Source of the DNA: Rhizobium mayense
GTDB lineage: Bacteria; Pseudomonadota; Alphaproteobacteria; Rhizobiales; Rhizobiaceae
Reading direction: 5' to 3'
Assembly: GCF_030272705.1 (NCBI RefSeq)
Contig: NZ_JARFYM010000005.1
Coordinates: forward strand, 1-64,000
DNA: 64,000 nt
In this document: one piece after another, positions 8,125-17,503 of the stretch
Layout of the letters: every line of letters begins with the position of its first letter
Numbering within the stretch: the first letter of the stretch is position 1
Program-made: the position numbers and the translations under genes
The notes under the pieces: generated by a model
Databases searched by the model: none
Seen by the model: only the letters and a program-made list of their open reading frames with translations
What the model was told of the DNA's origin: nothing

Positions 8125-9200
8125 GCAGTGTCGCGGATCAGCGTCGGCGAGCCGGCATCGGCAAGCAGGAAGATCGCCGCATCGCCGGACAATTGCGCGG
8201 TGATGTCGAGCAGATATTTGGCATTGAAGCCGATCTCCATCGCATCCATGTCGTAGCCGACGGCAACTTCTTCCGTAGCGCTTCCGGAGTCCGGATTGTT
8301 GACCGTCAGCAGTAGCTGACCGTCCGACAGCGCCAGCTTCACGGCGCGACCGCGCTCGGATGAAATGGTCGAGACGCGGTCGACAGCCTGGGCGAAGGTC
8401 TGGCAATCGACCCGCATTTCCTTGTCATTGCCGGTCGGGATGACGCGCTGATAATCAGGGAAGGTACCGTCGATCAGCTTCGAGGTCATGACGATCGAGC
8501 CGATCGTCAGACGGATCTTTGCGTCGGACACTTCGACAGTCACGACGACATCGGGACTGTCGACCAGCTTCTGCAATTCGCCGACCGTTTTGCGCGGAAT
8601 GATGATGCCCGGCATACCTTCCGAGCCCGAAGGAGCGTCGACATCGGCGCGGGCGAGACGGTGACCATCGGTGGCCACGGCCCTCAGCTTCAGCTCGCCC
8701 TTGCTTTCGATCGTGTGGAAGAAGATGCCATTCAGATAATAACGCGTCTCTTCGGTGGAAATCGCAAACTGCGTCCGGTCGATCAGCATCTTCAGGTCCG
8801 CGGCCTTCAGCTTGAAGGAATGGCTGAAGCTGCCGGCGGTCAAGTCCGGAAAATCGGATTCCGGCAAGCATTGCAGCGAGAATTTCGAGCGGCCCGAGGC
8901 AACCGTCATCGAGCTGCCGTCGGGGTTGGTGGCGAGAAGCACTTCCGAACCGTCCGGCAGCTTGCGCACGATGTCGTAGAGCAGATGCGCCGGCACGGTG
9001 GTGGCGCCGGCCTTCTCCACATTGGCGGGCGTCGCCTCAGTGATTTCAAGATCGAGGTCCGTCGCCTTCATATCGAGGCTCGTACCCTCGGCCTTGAGCA
9101 ATACGTTGGACAGGATCGGGATCGTGTTGCGACGCTCGACCACGCGATGCACGTGGTTCAGCGATTTCAGGAGGTTCGACCGCTCAATTGTAATACGCAT
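8064..9200 (-). CDS. dnaN: DNA polymerase III beta sliding clamp, with replaced C-terminus
   Basis: A 378-aa beta clamp, the ring that tethers DNA polymerase III. The start MRITIERSNLLKSL at 9200 and the three clamp domains are normal through residue 360 (...AGSPTLIRDTAG). Beta clamps normally end about 12 residues later in a conserved MPMR-type tail. Here that tail is missing, and 18 residues beginning MPKSVRGF are read from a palindromic repeat (8013-8124) instead. No other frame restores the usual end. Residues 1-360 plus a 12-residue tail would equal the expected 372 aa of rhizobial clamps. The family tail contributes to the partner-binding pocket, so this copy may be impaired or compensated. 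Confidence 0.95.
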   Translation of the reverse strand: MRITIERSNLLKSLNHVHRVVERRNTIPILSNVLLKAEGTSLDMKATDLDLEITEATPANVEKAGATTVPAHLLYDIVRKLPDGSEVLLATNPDGSSMTVASGRSKFSLQCLPESDFPDLTAGSFSHSFKLKAADLKMLIDRTQFAISTEETRYYLNGIFFHTIESKGELKLRAVATDGHRLARADVDAPSGSEGMPGIIIPRKTVGELQKLVDSPDVVVTVEVSDAKIRLTIGSIVMTSKLIDGTFPDYQRVIPTGNDKEMRVDCQTFAQAVDRVSTISSERGRAVKLALSDGQLLLTVNNPDSGSATEEVAVGYDMDAMEIGFNAKYLLDITAQLSGDAAIFLLADAGSPTLIRDTAGMPKSVRGFRATSRSNFLI

Positions 9201-9446
9201 GATGCTACCGCTTTCGACCGTTACTGCCCGGGCGGCCACAGGCGCCCGAAGGATGCGTTTCGGACAAGGCCCGAGATTGGACGGGCAAAATGACAGAACT
9301 CAGCACGAGAATGCAAGAGGCATCGGGGTTTGCTGCGCGTCATTTCGGCATTTGCCCGACAATGCTCACAGGATTTGCGCCGCTCTTGCCGTCAGGCCAT
9401 ACCTCGCCCATAAAGACGATGATTCCGAGGCGAATTCAGGGTCGGT
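9201..9446. promoter_or_regulatory. Divergent promoter region between dnaN and rsmI
   Basis: 246 bp separate the divergent starts of dnaN and rsmI and should hold both promoters. I cannot pick out -35/-10 pairs with confidence. An ORF on the plus strand from 9290 lacks coding character and overlaps rsmI; I do not call it. Confidence 0.4.
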
Positions 9447-10355
9447 ATGAGCGACGAACACACAAACAGCGGGGCGCGCAGCTTCCGCCTGCATAATACC
9501 ACAGTTCCTGCGCGGCCGCTTGAGCCGGCGCTTTATCTCGTCGCCACGCCGATCGGCAATCTCGGTGATATCACGCTTAGGGCACTGGAGACGCTGGCCG
9601 GCGCCGATGTTCTTGCCTGCGAGGATACGCGCGTCACCCGCGTACTGCTCGACCGTTACGGCATCCAGAATAGGCCCTTCGCCTATCATGAGCACAATGC
9701 CGACGAGGCCGGGCCGCGGCTGCTGCAGGCGCTGGAAGCTGGTCGCTCGGTGGCATTGGTGTCCGATGCCGGCACGCCGCTGGTCTCCGATCCCGGCTAT
9801 CGTCTGGCGCAGCAGGCGATTGACGCGGGTTACCGTGTGGTGCCGATCCCGGGGGCGTCCGCGCCGCTCGCCGCGCTGGTCGGCTCCGGCCTGCCCAACG
9901 ATGCCTTTTTCTTCGCCGGCTTCCTACCCGCCAAGGACAAGGGCCGCCGCGACCGGCTTGCCGAGCTCGCCGCCGTTCCGGCGACCCTGATCTTCTTTGA
10001 ATCACCGCATCGCATCGCCGCGACGCTCGCCGCCGCCGCCGATGTGCTCGGCGGCGAGCGCAAGGCGGCCGTCTGCCGCGAACTCACCAAAACCTTTGAG
10101 GAATTCCGTCGCGGCACGCTCACCGAGCTTGCCGTGTTCTATGGGGCCGTCGAGCATGTGAAAGGCGAGATCGTGCTGCTCGTCGGTCCGCCGGCGGAAA
10201 GCATAGCGGCAGAGGCGGATGTCGAGGCCATTCTCACCGAACTCGCGCGGACAATGCCGACTGCCAAGGCCGCTGGAGAGGCGGCACGCTTGACTGGCCT
10301 GCCGCGCAAGGATCTCTATCAGCGCCTGCTCGATATGAAAGAGCGCGATGGCTGA
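9447..10355 (+). CDS. rsmI: 16S rRNA (cytidine1402-2'-O)-methyltransferase RsmI
   Basis: A 302-aa SAM-dependent methyltransferase that 2'-O-methylates C1402 in the decoding centre of 16S rRNA. The tetrapyrrole-methylase fold is shown by LYLVATPIGNLGDITLRA at about 28-45, the ACEDTRVT segment, the SDAGTPLVSDPG loop near 105-116 and PGASAPLAAL. Family length is normal. It overlaps yraN by 8 bp, so the pair is translationally coupled. Confidence 0.96.
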   Translation: MSDEHTNSGARSFRLHNTTVPARPLEPALYLVATPIGNLGDITLRALETLAGADVLACEDTRVTRVLLDRYGIQNRPFAYHEHNADEAGPRLLQALEAGRSVALVSDAGTPLVSDPGYRLAQQAIDAGYRVVPIPGASAPLAALVGSGLPNDAFFFAGFLPAKDKGRRDRLAELAAVPATLIFFESPHRIAATLAAAADVLGGERKAAVCRELTKTFEEFRRGTLTELAVFYGAVEHVKGEIVLLVGPPAESIAAEADVEAILTELARTMPTAKAAGEAARLTGLPRKDLYQRLLDMKERDG

Positions 10356-10716
10356 GACCGGCGAAAGATTGAAGCGGCGGAAGGCCTGGCGGCGCGGCCG
10401 TGTCTCGGAATATGCCGCGGCGCTTCTCCTGTTTTTCAAGGGCTACCGGGTCCTCGCCATCCGCCACCGCACCAAGCTCGGCGAAATCGACATCATCGCC
10501 CGCAAAGGCGATCTCGCCGTCTTCGTCGAGGTCAAAGCCAGGCGCGACGAGCAGGAGGCGATCGATGCCGTCTCCTTTTCCGCGCAAAAACGCATTCGCG
10601 CCGCCAGCGACCTCTGGCTGGCGCGGCAACCGGACTACGCACGCCTGTCCCAGCGCTACGATATCGTCGCCATCCTGCCCGGCCGCTGGCCTCGGCATTT
10701 TCCGGATGCCTTTTGA
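10348..10716 (+). CDS. yraN: UPF0102 / YraN family nuclease-like protein
   Basis: A 122-aa protein of the YraN family. It has a restriction-endonuclease-like fold, with the PD-(D/E)xK-type residues visible in GEIDIIARKGDLAVFVEVKAR at about 47-67. The start ATG lies inside the end of rsmI. The rsmI-yraN pair is widely conserved. The biological role of the family is not established. Confidence 0.93.
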   Translation: MAETGERLKRRKAWRRGRVSEYAAALLLFFKGYRVLAIRHRTKLGEIDIIARKGDLAVFVEVKARRDEQEAIDAVSFSAQKRIRAASDLWLARQPDYARLSQRYDIVAILPGRWPRHFPDAF

Positions 10717-10819
10717 GGCTGAGTTCATGGGGGCGTCATAAAACGCGCCTATTGCCGGGATGACCGCGCTTACGCCGCCTCCAGGCATTGCGCTTTATCC
10801 CACCTCGACAGGGCTCACG

Positions 10820-11815
10820 ATGATCCGCAGCACCGTTTCCGCCTTTTCCGTTCCCTCGCACGAGGAACGCAAAGGTTTCATTTCTTTGGAAAAGACTCCC
10901 GACATTCACGCCGCAACGCTGGCTTCCCTCGCATGCATGAACACGGTGCGCGCCGGTGGCGCGACCGGCGATGTGCGGCCGCTCGCTTTCCCTTTCGCTG
11001 TCGCTGCGTGGAACTTGGAGCGCTGCCTTTTCCCCATCGAATCCGCCGCCAAGCTGAAGGCGACCGGTGCGCCGCTGGTGCTGCTGTCTGAAATGGACGA
11101 GGGCATGGCCCGTACTCAGCAGAGCGATCCGACCGCCATCGTCGCAGGCGACCTCGGCATGACCTATGCCTACGGCGTCGAATTCCTCGAACTCAGCCTA
11201 GGCTCCGAGATCGAGCATTCCTTCTGCAAGCAGGATTTCAATGAGAAGGGTTTTCATGGCAACGCGCTGATGGCTTCGACCGCGCTGAAGGATGTCTTCC
11301 TGTTCCGCCTGCCGGGCGAGGCCGTCTGGTTCAAGGACAGTAATGAGCAGCCGCGCGTTGGCGAGCGCTGCGCCATAGGCGCCATCGTCGAAACCGAAGA
11401 GGGGTCTTTCGTCGCCGTTTCCGTGCATCTCGAAAGTGCCGCCAACGGCCTTTACCGCGAACGCCAGACAGCGGCGCTGATCGATGCCGTGGAGGCTTAT
11501 GCGCCCGGTCTGCCGATCCTGATCGGCGGCGATCTCAACACCGGCAATCACAGCGGTGGCGATTTTGAGACGGATACGCTTTTCGCCATGGCGGCGGCCC
11601 GCGGCTTCGAGCGCCACGGCGGCCCGCTCGATCAGACGAGCACGCGCCCCAGCCTGATCACCCGCTTTCCCGAGCGCGCCATGAAGCTCGACTGGTTCCT
11701 GAGCCGCGGTCTGAAGATCAGCGAAAGCCATCTGATCTCTTCGCTCAACGAGGAAGGCAAGCTGCTTTCCGATCATGATATGGTCGTCTGCACCATCGAG
11801 GGTTTTGCATCCTGA
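10820..11815 (+). CDS. Endonuclease/exonuclease/phosphatase (EEP) family protein
   Basis: A protein of about 331 aa with the EEP (DNase I-like) fold. Motifs in order are AAWNLERC, LLSEMDEGM (metal-binding Glu), HGNALMAS, VSVHLES (catalytic His), GGDLNTG (Asp/Asn), KLDWFLSRG and LLSDHDMVV (final Asp-His pair). Catalytic residues appear complete. The substrate may be DNA, a sugar phosphate or a phospholipid. The start at 10820 has AGGG upstream; an ATG at 10760 would add 20 residues but has a poor ribosome site. It lies between yraN and a cupin gene. Confidence 0.85.
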   Translation: MIRSTVSAFSVPSHEERKGFISLEKTPDIHAATLASLACMNTVRAGGATGDVRPLAFPFAVAAWNLERCLFPIESAAKLKATGAPLVLLSEMDEGMARTQQSDPTAIVAGDLGMTYAYGVEFLELSLGSEIEHSFCKQDFNEKGFHGNALMASTALKDVFLFRLPGEAVWFKDSNEQPRVGERCAIGAIVETEEGSFVAVSVHLESAANGLYRERQTAALIDAVEAYAPGLPILIGGDLNTGNHSGGDFETDTLFAMAAARGFERHGGPLDQTSTRPSLITRFPERAMKLDWFLSRGLKISESHLISSLNEEGKLLSDHDMVVCTIEGFAS

Positions 11816-11911
11816 TTCTTGCAACCGTTAAAATGTGCCGCTTTTTCTGAACCCTGCCGTTACCCCTTTCATGCCATCAAGGTGCAAACACAGGTGGCAT
11901 CGGGGATTTTT

Positions 11912-12415
11912 ATGGTCTGGAAGTTGATGTTTGCGAGTGTGGCGGCCTTTGCCGCTCGTGCAATGCCGGTTGCGGTGGCGTTGCCGCCGGCAAGGAACTT
12001 CGTGGCGGGCGCTGCCAGCGAAATGGAATTGAAGCCGTCGCCGATCGAACCGTCCTGGATCATTGCCGGTGCGCCCACCGCCCGTTTGGCCGAACATTCG
12101 CGCGGGCTGGACGATGCTGCGCTGACGGCGGTGTGGGATTGTACGGCGGGCGAGTTCCGCTGGCATTTCGGCTGGGATGAAACCGTGATGATCCTCGAAG
12201 GCGAGGTGCATATTACCACGGAGGACGGCGTCGAACGCTTGCTCGGCGCCGGCGACGTCGCCTATTTTGCCGGCGGCACTTGGGCCACATGGCGCATCGA
12301 TCGCTATGTGAGGAAGGTTGCCTTCTGCCGCAAACCCTTCCCGAAACCGCTGGCCATGGCCTATCGCCTGCGTGACTTCGTTAGACAGGGCGGCGCACAG
12401 GGCATCGCTGCCTGA
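11912..12415 (+). CDS. Cupin-domain protein
   Basis: A 167-aa protein. The first 20 or so residues, MVWKLMFASVAAFAARAM, are hydrophobic and could be a weak signal or anchor. The cupin core follows: FRWHFGWDETVMILEGEVHIT at about 93-113 and GDVAYFAGGTWATWRI near 127-142. The family is DUF861-like, found in sugar-binding or ureidoglycolate-type cupins; substrate unknown. An upstream ORF start at 11819 adds a segment without coding features. It lies close behind the EEP gene. Confidence 0.75.
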   Translation: MVWKLMFASVAAFAARAMPVAVALPPARNFVAGAASEMELKPSPIEPSWIIAGAPTARLAEHSRGLDDAALTAVWDCTAGEFRWHFGWDETVMILEGEVHITTEDGVERLLGAGDVAYFAGGTWATWRIDRYVRKVAFCRKPFPKPLAMAYRLRDFVRQGGAQGIAA

Positions 12416-12512
12416 TCGCGCGGACCTGCGCCTTCGCGAAGCACTTGAATAGCCGTTGCGTTTGAAAGCCGGGCGACCTAAATCTGTCGGCGAATTCGAG
12501 CGAGGGCAGACT

Positions 12513-13460
12513 ATGGCTGGTATCAAGAATGTTGCGGTCCAGATGGACCACGTGAAGAGCATCAATATCGCTGGCGACTCGACCTTCGCCATGAGCCTCG
12601 AGGCCCAGAGCCGCGGCTATAAGCTCTTTCACTACACACCCGAGCGTCTGAGCATGCTCGATGGCAAGATCCACGCTACGGTCGAGCCGATGATCCTGCG
12701 CGACGTCAAGGGCGATCACTTCGAGCTCGGCGAGCCGGAACGCGTGGATCTTTCGACCATGGATGTCGTGCTGCTGCGCCAGGACCCGCCTTTTGACATG
12801 GCCTACATCACCTCGACGCACCTGCTCGAGCGCATCCACCCCAAGACGCTGGTCGTCAACGATCCGGGCTGGGTGCGCAATTCGCCGGAAAAGATCTTCG
12901 TCACCGAATTCGCCGACCTGATGCCGAGGACGCTGATCACCCGCGATGCCGGTGAAATCCGCCGCTTCCGCGAGGAGATGGGCGACATCATCCTGAAGCC
13001 GCTTTACGGCAATGGCGGCGCCGGCGTCTTCCATTCGACCCGCGACGACCGCAATCTGTCTTCGCTGCTCGAAATGTTTGGCCAGATGTTCCGTGAGCCT
13101 ATCATCGCCCAGCAATATCTGCCCGACGTCCGCAAGGGCGACAAGCGCATCATTCTCGTGGACGGCGAAGCAGTCGGCGCGATCAACCGCGTGCCGGCCG
13201 AGCATGATAGCCGCTCCAACATGCATGTCGGCGGCCGCGCCGAGGCGACCGAACTGACGCCGCGCGAAAAGGAAATCTGCGAGCGCATCGGCCCGGCGCT
13301 GAAAGCGCGCGGCTTCCTGCTCGTGGGCATCGACGTCATCGGCGACTACATGACCGAGATCAATGTCACCTCGCCGACCGGCCTGCGCGAAGTCAAGCGC
13401 TTCGGCGGCGCCGATATCGCCAGCCTATTGTGGGATGCGATTGAATCCAAGCGAGCCTGA
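12513..13460 (+). CDS. gshB: Glutathione synthetase
   Basis: A 315-aa ATP-grasp enzyme that joins gamma-glutamylcysteine to glycine to make glutathione. The start is at [12 protein letters not shown], with GAGGGCAG upstream. Visible features are the N-terminal substrate domain with [13 protein letters not shown] at about 93-105, the ATP-grasp segment [14 protein letters not shown] near 160-173, and the C-terminal metal-binding [20 protein letters not shown]. Length and motifs match the bacterial family. Confidence 0.97.
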   Translation: MAGIKNVAVQMDHVKSINIAGDSTFAMSLEAQSRGYKLFHYTPERLSMLDGKIHATVEPMILRDVKGDHFELGEPERVDLSTMDVVLLRQDPPFDMAYITSTHLLERIHPKTLVVNDPGWVRNSPEKIFVTEFADLMPRTLITRDAGEIRRFREEMGDIILKPLYGNGGAGVFHSTRDDRNLSSLLEMFGQMFREPIIAQQYLPDVRKGDKRIILVDGEAVGAINRVPAEHDSRSNMHVGGRAEATELTPREKEICERIGPALKARGFLLVGIDVIGDYMTEINVTSPTGLREVKRFGGADIASLLWDAIESKRA

Positions 13461-13515
13461 GGGGCGCCTGCCTTACAGGGGGCAAGCGCCGTCTCTCCTC
13501 TCGCCGCGAGGTGAG

Positions 13516-13916
13516 CTATATCGCGATGGCCAACCGGCGGCAGGTCAGGATCACCGCTGACTGGTTGGTAGAATCCTCGTTCGAGATGACGGCCGGTACG
13601 AAGCCGAAATGCGGTTTCACATCGACCGTCATCCCAACGTAAGACCGCTTGTCCATGACGCCCGCTCAGGCCGCCGATGGAGCTGACGGTGCCGCTGACG
13701 CTGACATAGCCCTTACTATCCTGGAAGCGGCCATCGGTCCGAAGATCAGTACGCCCTCATAGGGAAGCTCTTCGCGCAAACCTTTTTCCACCGCGGCGGT
13801 TTCCTTGGCGCTCAATTGATAGGGAACGCCTTTTCCAGATTATCCCCGCCATCGATCGACAGGCAGCCGGCCAGAACAGCGACCCGCAGAAGGGATAGCG
13901 ATACCACAAGTCTCAT
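13516..13916 (-). pseudogene. Frameshifted lipoprotein gene
   Basis: Reading leftward from the ATG at 13916, with GGGGGC upstream, a lipoprotein signal begins MRLVVSLSLLRVAVLAGC, with a lipobox ending in Cys18. The frame breaks about 11 residues later at an in-frame TGA. Coding-like sequence continues in other frames: YQLSAKETAAVEKGLREELP, then GRFQDSKGYVSVSGTVSSIG, then MDKRSYVGMTVDVKPHFG, with a final stop at 13516. At least three frame changes are needed to join the pieces into one lipoprotein of about 130 aa. It sits between gshB and comM, antisense to both. Confidence 0.7.
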
Positions 13917-14051
13917 ATTTGCCCCCGATCGTAGAAATCGTCCCTTCGTTCTTTTATTGTTCTTGTTTCATTCCATAATTTCTGCCACTATGCAACCCAT
14001 AGTCTGTTATGAAAAATTGATAGCGGTAAACGGGTTAAAAGAGGGCTGAGG

Positions 14052-15584
14052 ATGGTAGCGCGCGTCAGCACGGTGGCGTTTCAGGGCATTGAGGGCGTTC
14101 CCGTCGAAGTTCAGGTGATGATCTCGCCCGGCAAGGTGCTGATGCATATTGTCGGTCTGCCGGACAAGGCGGTGGCCGAAAGCCGTGAACGGGTGCAGGC
14201 CGCCCTTCATGCCTCCGGCCTGTCGCTGCCGCCGAAGAAGGTGACGGTCAATCTAGCACCGGCGGACCTGCCCAAGGAGGGCAGCCATTTCGATCTTCCG
14301 ATCGCGCTCGGGTTGATGGCGGCGCTGGGCGCCATTCCGGCGGATGCGCTTGCCGCCTATAGCGTCATCGGCGAACTCAATCTCGATGGCACGATTGCGC
14401 CCGTTGCCGGCGCGCTGCCGGCCGCGATCGCCGCCAATGCCATCGGCAAGGGCCTGATATGTCCCGCCGAAAGCGGCCCGGAGGCTGCATGGGCGGGCGC
14501 TGAAATCGATATTCTCGCGCCGCGCAGCTTGATCGCGCTCGCCAATCACTTCCGCGGCACCCAGGTTCTGTCGCGGCCCGAACCGGCGATCCGCGCCAAT
14601 GCCGCCAACGTCCCCGACCTCGCCGATATCAAGGGCCAAGAGAGCGCCAAGCGGGCGCTGGAAGTAGCCGCGGCTGGTGGTCATAATCTGCTTTTTGTCG
14701 GTCCGCCCGGTTCCGGCAAGTCGATGCTGGCGTCCCGCCTGCCGTCCATTCTACCGCCACTGTCGACGGCGGAGCTATTGGAAGTGTCGATGATCCATTC
14801 CGTCGCGGGTCAGCTTTCGGGCGGGAAACTCTCCGACCGCCGGCCTTACCGCACGCCGCATCATTCCGCCACCATGGCGGCGCTGGTCGGCGGCGGCCTG
14901 CGCGCCCGCCCCGGCGAGGTATCGCTTGCCCATCACGGCGTTCTTTTTCTCGATGAATTGCCCGAGTTTTCGCCGCAGGCGCTGGACGCGCTGCGCCAGC
15001 CGCTGGAATCGGGCGAATGCGTTATCGCCAGGGCCAATCATCGCGTTTCCTATCCGGCCAGCATCCAGCTCGTCGCTGCCATGAATCCCTGCCGTTGCGG
15101 CATGGCCGGCGAGCCGGGTCACACTTGCGCCCGCGGTCCGCGTTGCATGACGGATTATCAAGGCCGCATTTCCGGGCCGCTGCTGGACCGCATCGATATC
15201 CGTCTCGACGTGCCCGCCGTTTCCGCTGCTGATCTCATCCGCCCGACGACAGCCGAAAAGAGCGCCGATGTCGCCCTTCGCGTCGCTCGAGCCCGCGAGC
15301 GGCAGCGCGAACGTTTCGAGGCTGCCGGGATGAAGGGAATTGCCACCAATGCCCGCTGCTCGACATCGATGATCGAAACTATCGCGGAGCCTGACGCCGC
15401 CGGCCTGCAATTGCTACGCGACGCGGCGGAGAAGATGAAGTTTTCCGCCCGCGGCTATCATCGCGTCTTGAAAGTGGCCCGAACGCTCGCCGATCTCGAC
15501 GACAAGCAAACGGTCGGGCGCATCCATCTCGCGGAAGCCATTTCCTACCGCATTGCAGGGGAACGGCTGACCGCTGCCGCGTGA
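14052..15584 (+). CDS. comM: YifB/ComM-family AAA+ ATPase (Mg-chelatase-like)
   Basis: A 510-aa protein with an N-terminal Lon-protease-like ChlI domain (about 1-170), a central Mg-chelatase AAA+ core with Walker A GPPGSGKS near 218-225 and Walker B GVLFLDELPEF near 296-306, a zinc-type Cys set in NPCRCGMAGEPGHTCARG, and the C-terminal ChlI domain. In naturally competent bacteria ComM is a helicase that promotes branch migration during transformation; its role in rhizobia is unproven. The ribosome site GAGG precedes the ATG. Confidence 0.93.
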   Translation: MVARVSTVAFQGIEGVPVEVQVMISPGKVLMHIVGLPDKAVAESRERVQAALHASGLSLPPKKVTVNLAPADLPKEGSHFDLPIALGLMAALGAIPADALAAYSVIGELNLDGTIAPVAGALPAAIAANAIGKGLICPAESGPEAAWAGAEIDILAPRSLIALANHFRGTQVLSRPEPAIRANAANVPDLADIKGQESAKRALEVAAAGGHNLLFVGPPGSGKSMLASRLPSILPPLSTAELLEVSMIHSVAGQLSGGKLSDRRPYRTPHHSATMAALVGGGLRARPGEVSLAHHGVLFLDELPEFSPQALDALRQPLESGECVIARANHRVSYPASIQLVAAMNPCRCGMAGEPGHTCARGPRCMTDYQGRISGPLLDRIDIRLDVPAVSAADLIRPTTAEKSADVALRVARARERQRERFEAAGMKGIATNARCSTSMIETIAEPDAAGLQLLRDAAEKMKFSARGYHRVLKVARTLADLDDKQTVGRIHLAEAISYRIAGERLTAAA

Positions 15585-15604
15585 GCGCAAGCGGCTGAAA
15601 ATGA

Positions 15605-15628
15605 CAAAGGGCGCTGTCGCGCCCTTTG
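15605..15628 (-). terminator. Terminator after cysK
   Basis: Perfect 10-bp stem CAAAGGGCGC / GCGCCCTTTG with a TGTC loop, between the convergent ends of comM and cysK. The better T-rich tail is on the minus strand, so it mainly ends cysK. Confidence 0.75.
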
Positions 15629-15655
15629 AATCCCTGGCGTTCGAAGCAGGCCGTA

Positions 15656-16624
15656 TTAGCCGCCAAGCCCTTCGAACAGCGCCGTCGAGAGATAGCGCTC
15701 GGCGAAGGAGGGGATGATGATGACGATATTCTTGCCTTCGTTTTCCGGACGCTGGCCGATCTTGATGGCAGCCGCGATGGCCGCACCGGAGGAGATGCCG
15801 ACCGGCACGCCTTCGAGCCTGGCCACGAGACGTGCATGCTGGAAAGCTTCGTCATTGGTGATGGTGACGACCTCGTCATAGATGTGCGTGTCGAGAATTT
15901 TCGGGGCGAAACCGGCACCGATGCCCTGGATCTTATGCGGGCCGGGATTGCCGCCGGACAGGATCGCCGAGTCGGCCGGCTCGACGGCAACAACCTTGAT
16001 ATTCGAATTGCGCGCTTTCAGCACCTGGCCGACACCGGTGATCGTACCGCCGGTACCGATGCCGGACACTAGGATATCGACCGTCCCGTCCGTATCGTTC
16101 CAGATTTCCTCGGCTGTCGTCTTGCGATGGATTTCCGGGTTGGCCGGGTTTTCGAACTGCTGCGGGATGATGGCGTCGGGCAGCGACGAGGCCAGTTCCT
16201 CGGCCTTGGCGATCGCGCCCTTCATGCCCTTCGGACCCTCGGTCAGCACCAGCTCAGCGCCGAGCAGGAGCAGCATTTTGCGGCGCTCGATCGACATGGT
16301 TTCCGGCATGGTCAGGATCAGCCTGTAACCCTTGGCGGCGGCGGCGAAGGCGAGCGCGATGCCAGTATTGCCGGACGTCGGCTCGATCAGGACGCTCTTG
16401 CCGGGAGTGATTTTGCCCTGGGCTTCCAGGCTCTCGATCATCGCGACGCCGATACGGTCCTTGACGGAGGCGATCGGGTTGAAGAACTCGAGCTTCGCCA
16501 ACAGATTGGCCTTGACGCCCTTTTCCTTGGCCAGCTTGTCGAGACGCACGATCGGCGTATCACCGATGGTGTCGGTGATCGAGGCATAGACGCGGCCGCG
16601 ACCTGGTTTGCGGGTGTCGGACAT
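15656..16624 (-). CDS. cysK: Cysteine synthase A (O-acetylserine sulfhydrylase)
   Basis: A 322-aa PLP enzyme that makes L-cysteine from O-acetylserine and sulfide. The PLP lysine lies in [11 protein letters not shown] at about 49-59. The substrate loop [12 protein letters not shown] is near 77-88 and the phosphate-binding [12 protein letters not shown] near 182-193. The start at 16624 has GAAGGAGAG upstream. Monocistronic. Its sulfide-using role may matter for the H2S predicted from the catabolic operon at 43-51 kb, though that link is inference. Confidence 0.96.
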   Translation of the reverse strand: MSDTRKPGRGRVYASITDTIGDTPIVRLDKLAKEKGVKANLLAKLEFFNPIASVKDRIGVAMIESLEAQGKITPGKSVLIEPTSGNTGIALAFAAAAKGYRLILTMPETMSIERRKMLLLLGAELVLTEGPKGMKGAIAKAEELASSLPDAIIPQQFENPANPEIHRKTTAEEIWNDTDGTVDILVSGIGTGGTITGVGQVLKARNSNIKVVAVEPADSAILSGGNPGPHKIQGIGAGFAPKILDTHIYDEVVTITNDEAFQHARLVARLEGVPVGISSGAAIAAAIKIGQRPENEGKNIVIIIPSFAERYLSTALFEGLGG

Positions 16625-16758
16625 GGGTAGCTCTCCTTCATTGGAATTGTAGAGGCACAATAGGATCAAACGTCAGCGGAAACCAGAATGCGATCACTCT
16701 GCCGATCCCATACCGCGGGAAAAGAATCTTCTGCGAGACTTCCCCGGGAAAGGTTTTT

Positions 16759-17373
16759 TCAGGCGCGGGTGGCGATGAAGGCGGCTGTTCCCGCGAGAAT
16801 GCTGGCGGCGACCCGGTTCAGAATCTGTAGCGCTTTCGGTCGCTTGAGGAAGGTCCGGGCGCGGGAAGCAAGCAGCATATAGGGGACCAGCACCACCAGG
16901 AGCACCACGAACGTCGTCGCGAGCAACATGGCATATTCGCGAAGCCCAATACCGCGGATATCGATCAGCGTCGGAACCAGCGCCACATAGAACAGCATGG
17001 TTTTCGGGTTGCCGAGCGTTACCAGCAGCCCGGACAGGAAGGACATACCGACGCTGGCCGATTTTTTCGCCGCGACATTCGTGGAGAGCAGCCCGGCGGT
17101 CCAGAGTTTCCAGGCGATATAGACGAGATAGAGCGCACCGGCGATCTTGATGACGATGAAGACCTCGGTGAAGGTCTGTGCCACGAAGGCGAGGCCGAGA
17201 ATGACCGCGGTCAGGTAGGTCATGTCACCGAGCACGAGGCCAAGGCCCATGAAAAAGGTGACACGGAAGCCGGAACCAAGCGCGCGGGCAACGATTGCGG
17301 TGATGCCCGGACCGGGAATTGCCGCCGCGATGAAGAGCGCGCCGCTATAGGCGAGCAGGGCTGCAAGCGTCAT
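16759..17373 (-). CDS. LysE/RhtB-family amino-acid exporter
   Basis: A 204-aa inner-membrane protein with five or six hydrophobic segments. It carries the family signature AIPGPGITAIVARALGSGFR at about 18-37 and LGNPKTMLFYVALVP near 119-133. It probably exports amino acids or their analogues. The start at 17373 is set by TTGGAGG upstream; the alternative ATG five codons earlier overlaps that ribosome site. It is divergent from the isochorismatase-like gene. Confidence 0.9.
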   Translation of the reverse strand: MTLAALLAYSGALFIAAAIPGPGITAIVARALGSGFRVTFFMGLGLVLGDMTYLTAVILGLAFVAQTFTEVFIVIKIAGALYLVYIAWKLWTAGLLSTNVAAKKSASVGMSFLSGLLVTLGNPKTMLFYVALVPTLIDIRGIGLREYAMLLATTFVVLLVVLVPYMLLASRARTFLKRPKALQILNRVAASILAGTAAFIATRA

Positions 17374-17503
17374 GGTGCGTTCCTCCAAGTATAGGCGGAT
17401 GCTCTATCGCACCACTCTTGCGTTTTCAAGCGATTGCGCAAACGACGCGAACATACTACCAAAGGCTTAACAGGCCGTCGAAACTGTGTTGCATAAGGCT
17501 CCC

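Noticed and set aside
9290..9496. Plus-strand ORF of 68 aa upstream of rsmI
   Set aside because: No ribosome site, no recognisable features and its end overlaps the rsmI start in another frame.
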